This document shows positions 1 to 8,540 of a DNA stretch of 12,207 bases, piece by piece. Both the position numbers and the translations under genes were made by a program. The notes beneath the pieces were generated by a model. That model had not been told where the DNA came from and searched no databases. It saw only the letters and a program-made list of their open reading frames with translations. Position 1 is the stretch's first letter. Every line of letters begins with the position of its first letter. The DNA comes from Asterionellopsis glacialis (taxonomy: Eukaryota > Bacillariophyta > Plagiogrammaphyceae > Rhaphoneidales > Asterionellopsidaceae): the NCBI GenBank assembly GCA_014885115.2, contig WKLE02006612.1:1-12207 (forward strand). Direction: 5' to 3'.

Positions 1-827
1 AAAACGGATGGACTGACAGTCGCTTTTTGTCGCAATTTGGCCCATTTCTCTGTAACTGATCGTCGGGAGACTCCCAGGTACCAGATACGTGTACCGGTAC
101 TCGTACAGGTACTTGGTAGAGGGTTCGCAAAAATATCCAAGCATGCGCAAATAGCGAACACGAAACCAGACCCATCCGAATTGGCTCGGTTAATTTTTAA
201 TATCATACAGGCGTATGTATAATAGGTCCTCTCTAAAGAGAGAGGTCGCTAATAGTGAGATCGTACTGACTGAGTGTATGTAACGTTTCTTCGCATACCA
301 ACACAGAGAAGACATTCAGGGACAACCCCCTTTTTTTAGCTGTCCTTCGTATCCACCATCCTTAAGAAAATAAAGGAAGACCATGGAAGAAATATCGGGG
401 GCCATAAACAAAACATTAAATATCCAGTGCAAAACGCAGCCATTTGTACCTGTACACTGACTGTAAGTTCTACACTGAGTCGTTCTCAACGGTTGAAGCC
501 AACCGTAGCCAACGAACGATCGATGAAGGCGAAGTTGGATCCATGCAACCTGAAGAACGCCACAGAAATGGAAGTTTCATTGACAGCAAAAGATGAATCA
601 AGCTTTAAAATAGTAGTTGTAACTGAAGTAATGGAAAATTTGTTGTTTTTAATTAATACGCAGAGTGTCTACAGGTATTCTTTTGTATTATTTTCGGAAT
701 GATCTCAATATTTGCAACATGAATGTAATATACTTTGACAGATCAGTCATGACCAGATATGCGATTGCTTGAGATAAACATCTGTTTCTAGAATTGACTG
801 TACTATAAATCAAAAGTTATTAGATAT
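1..827. other. Left intergenic region, no convincing gene
   Basis: I see no gene here that I can support. The longest open frames (37-222 and 427-702, + strand) begin at TTG and GTG, not ATG, and look like no family I know. The stretch holds a GTAC cluster at 78-112 (five GTAC in 35 bp, including the palindrome GTACCGGTAC at 91-100) and a small perfect hairpin at 228-245. Its right end, just below 828, should contain the 3' UTR of the V-ATPase gene on the - strand. I saw no AATAAA signal for it. Confidence 0.6.
228..245. repeat. Short perfect inverted repeat (hairpin)
   Basis: CCTCTCT (228-234) and AGAGAGG (239-245) are exact reverse complements separated by AAAG. No gene adjoins it closely, and there is no U-run, so a bacterial-type terminator is not suggested. 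It may be chance. Confidence 0.4.
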
Positions 828-1337
828 TTAGTTGCCCTCGCAAACGAAAGAGTTTTGAGAAAGGATCAAGGCAACAATAAGTCCGTAAAGACCAAGAGCC
901 TCGGCGAAAATAAGAATAAGAATCATACCAACGAAAAGCTTTTCTTGTTGTCCAACAGCGCGTACACCGGCATCACCAACAATTCCAATAGCCATACCGG
1001 CGGCAAGTCCAGAAAGACCACAGCAAAGACCTGCAGCCAAGTGGGCAAAGCCAGTGTAAAGTGAGTATTGAGAGAGTCCGTTTTGGGGTGAGACAATGGA
1101 ACCTTGGATGATAACGGCAACAATAAGACCGTAGATACCGAGAACACCCGCCATAACAACGGGAATGATGTTACGCATAACAAGACCGGGGTTCATGACA
1201 CCCATGGAGGAGATACCAACACCAGACTTGGCGGTTCCGTAGGCAGCACCGATGTTAGCAAAGACAAGGGCAGAGGTGACTCCCATGAATCCAAAGAAGG
1301 GGGCACTGGCCGGGCAAGTTTCCATTTCGACACTCAT
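828..1337 (-). CDS. V-type H+-ATPase proteolipid subunit c (V0 sector)
   Basis: This 169-residue protein is the c subunit of the vacuolar proton pump. Its ring in the membrane V0 sector carries protons across vacuole and endomembranes as V1 hydrolyses ATP. Four hydrophobic helices are visible at about 12-33, 55-80, 93-120 and 133-159. The last contains the proton-binding glutamate E146 in the hallmark stretch [16 protein letters not shown]. The GVGI...G segment near 39-47 and [13 protein letters not shown] near 110-122 also match the family. Length is normal (about 155-170 residues in eukaryotes). ATG at 1337 is the only sensible start and no intron is needed. It is divergent from the PLAC8 gene across about 1.8 kb. 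Identification rests on motif recognition and is very secure. Confidence 0.97.
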   Translation of the reverse strand: MSVEMETCPASAPFFGFMGVTSALVFANIGAAYGTAKSGVGISSMGVMNPGLVMRNIIPVVMAGVLGIYGLIVAVIIQGSIVSPQNGLSQYSLYTGFAHLAAGLCCGLSGLAAGMAIGIVGDAGVRAVGQQEKLFVGMILILIFAEALGLYGLIVALILSQNSFVCEGN

Positions 1338-3108
1338 GGTTAATTAGGTATTTGCAAAAGATTCCTGTGGCGGTTGCAAAAGAGGAAACTAATCGTTAGT
1401 GACAAGATTTACATGAATGCGTTGATCGTGAGTGTGACTCAAAACGAACAAAGTCACAATAATGGATGCACGTGATAGACAAAGGAACTACAATGGACAT
1501 TCGGAGAATTGATTCAAGCCATCTTATTCAATCACATAGGTATCATGAGGCGCTGCCCAATGACTGCCAAGTTGACCGTTGTCATGCTGCTGCTGATGGC
1601 TGAAAGCCAAAAGCTAAAATCCACGAACTGTCGAAAAATTTAGCTCCCAATGACAGGCAGTAAATTAGATGCTGATGTCGGGGCCATCGCGACTCATTCT
1701 GCGATGGCGCATCGTTGCACTGACAGCTATCGAAAAAGTAGGCATCGTAGCGATCGTTGGCGACGGTGCAATAGCCGTCGCAAGTCATCGTCTTCGTTCA
1801 TAAGGTCTCACCTTGAGGGATTTTTGGATGCTAGCAGGCGGTGAGGTATGGAAGAGGCAGAATGAAGCGCTCAAAAATTAGGTATGAGCCGTAACGGCTG
1901 TTGATTTTTCAGCGAAATGCCGAGACTCGACGGGGGAAAAAAAACGGCGAGGCGTGCGCCCGGCATTGGCGGTTTCTTCTATGTATCACCAAAGATGCAC
2001 CATGTGTATGATGTCACAATTACAATATTTGAATTATACAATCGAACCTAATGGCCCTACTATAGACATGTAGGACTATACAAGGTAGAGCATTTTTCCA
2101 TACTACCGTTTAAAACACACCAATATGAATTCAAATCTTAATAGTACATAATATATGAACAAATATGAGGGTGGTGCTAGATGGACAGGTTCCCGATCGT
2201 AAATACAGATATATTATTATATGTATGAGCAAGAGCCCGTGCTGATACTTAACCTATGTGACTAACATAATAAATAAGAAGACATCATCTGAATGTTTAT
2301 AATCATAATATCATATGTACCTGGTATCTTAGCTTGTGTAGCCCTTATATTGCGTACAGTTGCAACGTAACAGGTAATGGGTACGTGCACTGACACACAG
2401 TACTAAATTTAACGTACGTGGTATGTATGTAGCATACCTTATTGTTTATAAGTAACAAAAACGAACGCGCAGATGCAGCGTCGCAGCACCCATGTCCACT
2501 ACGGTACGGAGACTGAACTAAACTTCTCGTCGTTTCATTCCTTCCGTGGGGTGTCTGCCTCGCGATCCTCGATCCAACGCCTGGCAGGTTCGGTTGCAAG
2601 TCTGAAGTCCGAACTCTCAGATCTGCGTTGAAATAAAATATATTATAACTGGTACTTGACGTAACAGGTAGGATGTAACAGGTACCGGTACACTTCGTAG
2701 TAAGTATGTACCTACTTACCAGTACTAGATGCTAAGAACAAGCAGGCACCTGTTACCCCATGGGTACAGGTACTGCGTAGAAGCAAGTATGGATACTGCC
2801 GTAGGATCCTACAATATCTATCCGGGAACCGCATGGTTACTGACTATATTACTTATTCCTACGTGCAAGTATACTCCCTACTGCACAATATCAGGTATCA
2901 TACATAGGACCTACATACATCCGACGGGATGGAGGCACACGCCCACCCAGGAAATCACAGGATAGGATAGGAGACGTCACATCGTCTCTTGATCCACAAC
3001 AAGATTCGGAATCACAAATTATTACTAATTCTTTCTATTCAAGAGACACCAAGAACGCAGCCCAAAGACTGTCTTCAAAAACAAGAACAGGCAAGAACAT
3101 TGAACGAC
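1338..3108. other. Long divergent intergenic region between V-ATPase c and PLAC8 genes
   Basis: The region carries the leaders and promoters of both flanking genes but no gene I can call. Next to the V-ATPase start, TTGCAAAAGA occurs twice 22 bp apart (1352-1361 and 1374-1383). From 1545 to 1844 one + frame is open apart from a single TAG at 1641. A 68-codon - frame (1582-1788) overlaps it, so neither is compelling. An 8-bp inverted repeat lies at 1683-1690/1701-1708. The part from 1980 to 2340 is AT-rich and featureless. From 2341 to 2780, GTAC occurs about 12 times and GTAACAGGTA three times. GAGACG/CGTCTC (2971-2988) forms an inverted repeat around a GACGTCAC site, 120-140 bp before the PLAC8 start. 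Confidence 0.6.
2971..2988. promoter_or_regulatory. GACGTCAC element inside an inverted repeat, upstream of the PLAC8 gene
   Basis: GAGACG (2971-2976) and CGTCTC (2983-2988) are reverse complements. The first arm overlaps GACGTCAC (2973-2980), a bZIP/CRE-type core. It lies 121-138 bp upstream of the PLAC8 ATG, a plausible promoter distance. The same ACGTC core occurs in the calmodulin promoter of this window. Function is inference. Confidence 0.3.
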
Positions 3109-4154
3109 ATGACTTATTCTGCGATTGCTACTCCAGTCGATTCCTCGTCGAACCAGCAAATGATCGACGTCGTTGCGCCAGCGACATTAGCAGGAGGTAT
3201 GTTTTTAAAGAAGAAAAGAGATTATGAAAGATATCGTCGGATGGTCTTTTTCTTAGATTCTCCACGACTAAAATCATCAGTTCTCCTTTTAGAGAATTTC
3301 CAATCACGTGCATGAGTAAGAGTTTCCTACCGATAGATGATACCACTACATGAATTTCATCATTTATCCGTTTCATTTTTTTGTTCCGTTCCTCTCTTCT
3401 TTTAGGGTATCAATTTCAAGCCATTTCAAATGGTGTTCCCTTTACTGTTACCGTTCCTCCTGGAGGCGTCAAGGAAGGTCAAACATTCTCAGTTCCTTTC
3501 CCTCTCGAGGATCAGGTTATCGTTGCTGAAAGCACCCCGATGATGGGTGGTAAAGGTGATGAAGGAGATGATTTAGACTTGATGCCTCATGGTGCTTGGA
3601 AGGATGGACTTTGTGATTGTTTTAAATTTGGAATCTGTCACCCATCGTTGTGGAATGCTTGTTGTTGTCATCTCGTGCTTGCTGGACAGGTATTGACACG
3701 TCTTCATCGAAATTGGCTTTCTATTCCTGATGAATCCTCCTACAAGAACACAACTAAAATCATGTTGGCACTTACCATTCTGTACGTAGTCGTGTGTTCC
3801 ACATTGACACCGAAACAAGATCAAGAACTACAAGGTACACCCGAAGGAGACTATGTGGTTGTAGATGTCGGTGAACCCTCTCCAATTTGGCAAGTAGTGT
3901 TGTACCATGTATGTGGCATTACCTTTGCACTATTTTCAATTTATACAGTTATCAAGGCTAGGGCAGCAGTTCGGGAAAAATATCGAATTCCAGAAACTTC
4001 TTGTATTGGAATGGAAGATTGTTGTTGTGCCTTTTGGTGTGGCTGCTGTACAGTAGCACAAGTGGCTCGTCACACTGCCAACTACGAACAAAGGAGAGCT
4101 CTCTGTTGTTCTGAAACAGGGTTGCCTAAACAACCTCCAGTATTGGTCGTTTGA
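3109..4154 (+). CDS. PLAC8 family cysteine-rich membrane protein (two exons)
   Basis: Model: join(3109..3196, 3406..4154), 278 residues. The 209-bp intron starts GTATGT and ends TTTTAG. Its phase joins L-A-G-G to Y-Q-F-Q without a break, and the upstream ATG at 3109 supplies the start. The PLAC8 signature is clear: WKDGLCDCFKFGIC at 94-107, CCC at 115-117, then DCCCAFWCGCC with TVAQVARH at 234-252. Two hydrophobic segments lie between the halves (about 147-163 and 190-212), which is longer than the usual single PLAC8 hairpin spacing. Ahead of the domain, residues 39-63 (FTVTVPPGGVKEGQTF and what follows) form a small beta-rich module, and 78-88 is acidic. Plant and fungal relatives (FW2.2/PCR, cornifelin) act in metal or calcium handling and growth control. 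The substrate here cannot be told. The family call is firm; the function is open. Confidence 0.9.
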
Positions 4155-4575
4155 ATTACTCTTCAAACATGAATATGAACGGTGCCAATTTTCAGAACCT
4201 CAGTTTTTAATACTTGGATAGGAAAACGATATTTTATGTCTCTCGTGAATGCACATGATTCGCAATAAATGTCAGTAATTTTAAAATTTTAAAAATATAT
4301 TGTTCCTTGAAAACTATTCCCATATAACGAACAATTACTTTTCTACTACTATAAAGGCGATTACTATCGTGATGTAGTGTGTTTAATTTAATCAGATACG
4401 TATATCGTTCACAATGTATATAAAGTTAGAACCAGATGCTTTATATGAAACTTGGTAAACCACGAAAAGATGTAGGAAAGTTGAAAGAATGCAAAGGAGC
4501 ACCTGTGGTTAAAGTATAGATGGTATGCAGCTAGGAACCTCCTTCCCTTCGAAGAAGCATGAAACGAGCCGCCAG
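4155..4575. other. Convergent 3' intergenic region
   Basis: This is the space between the stop codons of the PLAC8 gene (+) and the LRR gene (-). It is AT-rich with no open frame of note. It should contain both 3' UTRs. An AATAAA for the PLAC8 transcript is at 4264-4269. A 16-bp perfect AT palindrome made of two TTTTAAAA units is at 4279-4294. I found no clear AATAAA for the LRR gene on the - strand. Confidence 0.6.
4264..4269 (+). promoter_or_regulatory. Candidate polyadenylation signal of the PLAC8 gene
   Basis: A canonical AATAAA lies about 110 nt after the PLAC8 stop codon. Diatom poly(A) signals are loose, so this is a position-based suggestion. Confidence 0.35.
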
Positions 4576-7500
4576 CTATGCTGACGGAACTTCTTCGCAG
4601 TAGTTTTCTTCACAGCAGTGCGTGCAACAGCTACATTCGACCTCAGAAATGCAGTCAGAAGAAAAGAATGTCATTTGATCCCTTTCTGGTGTACAGAAAA
4701 GATCAGTAAGGTTGCTTGTTAAAAGTGTATCATGAAGAAAAAGAGAATCTAATAAATACAACTCAAAACGTGGGTTAAGTGGACACTTCCATTCAGCTTT
4801 GGATCAATGTTAGTCAATCATCAAAAAATCTCACCTAGGTCTTGCAATGATGTAGAGAGAGTGGAAGGTACTGTTCCGACAAGACTATTACCGCTGAGAC
4901 TTAGCGAGTTCAGACTTTTACAATGACCAAGTTCAGAGGGAATAGGTCCTGTGAGTTCATTTTCATGGATTGCTAAAATCAATAGATTCGTTTGATAGCC
5001 AAGCTCTGTCGGGATGGTCCCCTTTAACGAATTGTATTCAAGCCAAAGTTGGTCCAGGGCACTCCTGGTGAAAGTTGGAATGGATCCGGACAGTTCGTTG
5101 TAACTCAAGTCTAAAACACTGAGCGCTGAAAGCTCGTTCAATGACGTTGGTATTGTTCCCGTCAGCTCGCAATTGTAGCAGTTCAGCGTACCTAAGCTAT
5201 CGGCATTCTCAACTGTCTGAGGCAGCGATCCATTGATGGCATTTTCTTGGCAATTGAAGAAATTTAGTATTTGAATGTTGAACAAAGAAGCTGGCAATGA
5301 TCCCGTCAGCAAATTATTCCCTACGTCCAACCATGAAAGTTTTGAAAGTTGACCTATTGATAACGGGATAGTTCCTGTAAGAAAGTTCCCAGAAAGTAGA
5401 ATCGATTCTAGACGTGATAACTTGGGAATTTGGTCGGAAATGGTACCAACAAGACTATTATCGTCAAGCAATACCTCTTCCAAGTTGACATTTCCTTCAA
5501 AGGTTGGTAATGGGCCCGTCAAGTCATTGTATCGAAGGTCGAATGTTCTTAGTGCTTCAAGGCTGCTCACAGATGATGGTATTGTGCCTTCCAAATTACA
5601 ATTAGTACACGAGATCCACTCTAACTGTGTAGCATTACCAATTGTAGGCGGTAGGGAGCCATTGAAATAGTTCTCATCGAGAGACAACCGAGAAAGGGTA
5701 GGAATATTAAACAATGATTCTGGCAGTGATCCAGTGATGAAATTTCTGCTTAGGACAAAGTCCTCAAGAACCATCAGATTCCCTATCAAGTGGGGAATGG
5801 TTCCACTAAACTGGTTGTCGCCCATTAATAGATGCTTTAGATTCGTGAGCTTAACTATATCAGACACTGGACCAGTTAGATTATTCGAGTATAAATGAAG
5901 ATTTTCCATATCTATATTTTCAGCAAATGTAGGGAGATGGCCTTCCAGGAGGTTGTTCCCTAAATCTAAGAACTTGAGTGATGATAGTCTGCTTAAAGAT
6001 TCAGGTATTGATCCTTTTAGTAAACATGAATTGCATGAGAAAAGTTCAAGATTTCTAGCGTTCCCATTGGTAGAAGGTAGAATACCAGTGATGTCATTAT
6101 TGTCTAGCCAAACCAGCCTCAAAGTTCTTATGTTGAAAAGGGATTCTGGTAAGGGACCCAACAAGAAATTCGAATGAATGTCAAAGGTTACTAGATTGTC
6201 TAAAAGGCCTATTTCTTCTGGTATTGTCCCGCTTATTGAGTTATACGACATGTCAAGATGCTGAAGTTTTGCTAGTGCTGTCAATTCGTCTGGCAAGTCG
6301 CCCTTCAAATGATTGTTACCTTCATTAAGAAAAGATGAGAAAAGGATGTTAGCAAAGATTCATTCTTGAGATCTACTACCAAGATAAAACTACTTACTAA
6401 GTTGAATGCTGTAAATTTGCCCGTTTGCACAGTAAATACCATCCTGATTACCATTATTCCATGAACATACGGATTCTTTCGACAAAAAGGTGTAACTGTT
6501 TTTCCATGACAGGCCACCCATGGAAAAGTATATGAGTACTACAATATAGCGTTGAATAATTGCACTTGAAGAAGACGGGAGCTGGGACAGGTGAGCTGGG
6601 TCCTGGAGAGACATCCAGTACAAGGCCCTTCTCTGGGCGTTGTCCTCGTCGAATTTTGAATCATCTGACACTAGACTGAGAATTTCTCTAAATGATTGTA
6701 ATTCGGGGCTTTCTGTGGGACAGCTACAATGGTTTGCACTAGCATAGGTTTCTCTTCTAAAGTAATCACAGTCTTGGATGTCCATATGCGCCATATAAAT
6801 ATCTAAATCCGAACAAGCAGGTCTGCTTGTGTAATTTTCTTTGTGGACCATTGAAGCTCTATCTAAGCACATCGTGCATTTTGAATTTTGAGGTGCTATC
6901 GGTACAATAGGGCAGCCACAATACCGCCACCCGAAAGCTTGACCTGCTAAACAGGCTTCCGACGAAGCAACTAAATCATGCTGACTTGAATTGAGTTCAG
7001 AACACGACATTTCAAAGGAACTTCCACTGTTTATAGCTTCGGTGCCATCGCCTCCAGCACATAGAGTACAGAGTTGCATCGGCGTAGGTGCTATGGTAGT
7101 GGGAGCTCGCGTAGGACTAGTTTCTCCACCCCCGCTCCCAGTTGCAATAATGACAACAACCACAATAATTACCACGATCAAGATGAGGCCCGCCATGAGA
7201 AGTGAGAGCTTTGTTTTGTTTCCAAGGCATGGGCGTTTGTTCTCAACGTGTACTTCGTTCGCTATGACAGCATTTTCAATAAGCTGTCTCTGTACCTGAG
7301 CAACAATTTCTTGTTTTGTTTCTTCTTGCATTAGGCTACTAATTTGAGCTTCCCTGTCAAGCTCGTCAGGTGCTATCTCTGCAGCGATCGGCATTTCTGC
7401 TGAATGTGAGCTTTCGTGCTGACTTAATGTTAATTTTCGGTCCTCGCAAAATCTTTCTGGATCATCCTCCTGCAGGGTTGCTGCTGTCTCTGCCTTTACA

Positions 7501-8003
7501 GGTCCTGACGGGCTAATAGCGACAGCGCCAGGGGCAGATGCGTGAGAAGCGTTCCCGAAAACTTGTCTGGGATGTTTTTCGTCATCTTCAATCTCCTGGT
7601 CTTCTCTTGGATGCAATCGAGCGACAGTGCTCATAGGAAATTGTTCCAGATGCTTCAGGTCGTCGTCAGCCATTCCTTTTCTTGGGTCCAACCTTTCAAC
7701 TTTACTTGAGCCATCGTATCGGTTTTGGTGCTGGGGGGGCTCTAATGAAAAGGAACCAACACTTGGTTGTCTTGAACTCGCGGAAGACATCGCTCTTGAG
7801 ATTGATGGATACAGGTGCGATTGGTCCCTTGGTGATTTGCCGCCAGTTACATTGGCACTAGAGCCCTTTACGGCCTGGTTGTGTATCCCTTGAGAGTTCT
7901 CAGATGTTTTTTTAAGCGCATTGTGACCGTGTCTTGGTAAAGCAGGTTGTTTGCAATCTCCATCATCGTCAGTAAGGGACCTCCTTCCTCTGGTAATAGG
8001 CAT
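4576..8003 (-). CDS. Single-pass membrane leucine-rich-repeat protein (three exons)
   Basis: Model: complement(join(4576..4685, 4835..6319, 6398..8003)), 1066 residues. Intron 1 (78 bp) has donor GTAAGT and acceptor AAG; intron 2 (149 bp) has donor GTGAGA and acceptor CAG. Both are phase 1 and join cleanly. ATG at 8003 is the first in frame. Order: a polar, probably disordered and cytosolic region (1-263) with a possible coiled coil at about 213-255; one membrane segment (about 266-287) preceded by basic residues, so the C-terminal side should face out; a Thr/Pro linker; two six-cysteine modules (312-365, 376-429); a capping region with SVCSWNNGNQDGIYC (511-525); about 21 plant-type LxGxIP repeats of 22-24 residues (537-1030); and a tail containing DC...CSCCTHCC (1041-1055). 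I recall such tails from diatom LRR proteins. There is no kinase domain. It is likely a surface recognition or adhesion protein; the ligand is unknown. Confidence 0.9.
4686..4834 (-). other. Intron 2 of the LRR gene
   Basis: The donor reads CTAG|GTGAGA and the acceptor TGTACACCAG|AAAGG, with a TACTGAT-like branch site and pyrimidines before it. Without this intron the frame stops at 4821-4823 with a short meaningless tail. With it, L1030 joins E1031 and the frame continues to the cysteine-rich DC...CSCCTHCC end. Confidence 0.8.
4893..6173 (-). repeat. Three tandem six-LRR superunits inside the LRR gene
   Basis: Counted on the protein, residues 585-726, 727-869 and 870-1011 (DNA 5748-6173, 5319-5747, 4893-5318) are three copies of one unit of six LRRs, 142, 143 and 142 residues long. 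Position 1 reads LPESLFNI / LPESLFNI / LPASLFNI. The end of position 2 and start of position 3 carry a CxxC (C631/634, C773/776, C916/919). Position 4 carries PLPTF-type sequence and varies in length (22-24). At the DNA level the copies have diverged strongly, so the duplication is old. Confidence 0.75.
6717..7070 (-). repeat. Two tandem six-cysteine modules in the LRR protein
   Basis: Residues 312-365 (DNA 6909-7070) and 376-429 (6717-6878) share the pattern C-x2-C, then two single cysteines, then C-x-C-P: C312, C315, C334, C351, C362, C364 and C376, C379, C397, C412, C426, C428. Both third cysteines are followed by S-[ED]-L or S-D-L. They lie just outside the membrane segment and probably form a disulphide-bonded stalk (inference). 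Confidence 0.7.
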
Positions 8004-8540
8004 TATACTAAATGTGATTTTTCCCAGATTGTTGATGTGTAAAAATAATGTTTCATTCGCATTCAATATTTATGTTCATCGTAAATGTGAAAACCAGGTG
8101 ATGAATGTGTGGTAAGCGCGAACACCTTTCTTTGGGTTGGTTCCACTACATTTCCGTACTCGATCAAGTTGAATAGAACCTACCCCAAGTACTTTCATGA
8201 AATGCGAAGCCCTCTTGTTAAGATTTTTTACACTGGACATGAGTGGGCAATTCCGCAAAAATGAGAAGCCAAACTTTATACGTAGCTGAACATGAAAACA
8301 GGACCCTAATATGCGGAATGACTCGCACGCACGCAATGCACGAATAAGAGGGTCGAAAAAAGATTATATGCCCCTTTTTCAAGTTTTCGAAACATATGCC
8401 TCTTGTCTTATCGTTCATACGATGTTCCTTACCTTGAAATAAGCTATTGCAACGCCAGCCGCTACCGGTGCAAAGGAAGAGATAAGCATCTTATGAATTT
8501 ATTATGTTACAACTTTTATTAGCATGACTATTTTTTGTTT
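8004..8540. other. Spacer between the kinase and LRR genes
   Basis: 537 bp separate the kinase stop from the LRR start; both genes are on the - strand. The region should hold the kinase 3' UTR (8498-8540 side) and the LRR promoter and leader (8004 upward). Small - frames at 8076-8336 and 8218-8418 resemble nothing I know and are not called. No TATA box or other clear core element stands out. Confidence 0.55.
8498..8520 (-). promoter_or_regulatory. Two candidate polyadenylation signals of the kinase gene
   Basis: On the - strand AATAAA occurs at 8515-8520 and again at 8498-8503, about 20 and 40 nt past the kinase stop codon. Position and exact hexamer make 3'-end formation here likely. Confidence 0.45.

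Noticed and set aside
37..222. 61-codon + frame
   Set aside because: It starts at TTG, overlaps the GTAC cluster and shows no family features.
427..702. 91-codon + frame
   Set aside because: It starts at GTG; composition is ordinary for AT-rich noncoding DNA, with no recognisable motif or splice partner.
855..1343. + frames across the V-ATPase gene (855-1064, 1104-1343) and - frame 923-1183
   Set aside because: They are shadows of the highly biased V-ATPase c coding sequence.
1582..1788. 68-codon - frame with ATG
   Set aside because: It overlaps the opposite open frame 1545-1844 and has no recognisable domain; both may come from locally higher GC.
2560..2620. Possible tRNA-like GGTTCGGTTGC
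   Set aside because: No acceptor or anticodon stem could be folded around it.
2729..2965. 78-codon + frame with ATG
   Set aside because: Its openness comes from the GTAC/GTAACAGGTA motif stretch (many Tyr and Thr codons); no domain is seen and the PLAC8 start lies just beyond.
2989..3108. Upstream extension of the PLAC8 first exon
   Set aside because: The frame is open but begins at TTG with no ATG before 3109, so this is leader.
3336..3350. Shared word ATGATACCACTACA at about 3337 and 11730
   Set aside because: A single 14-base match without flanking similarity is near what chance allows in a window this size; one copy is inside an intron, one is intergenic.
8004..8066. Upstream extension of the LRR protein to 8066
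   Set aside because: The extension begins with TTG and has no ATG before 8003.
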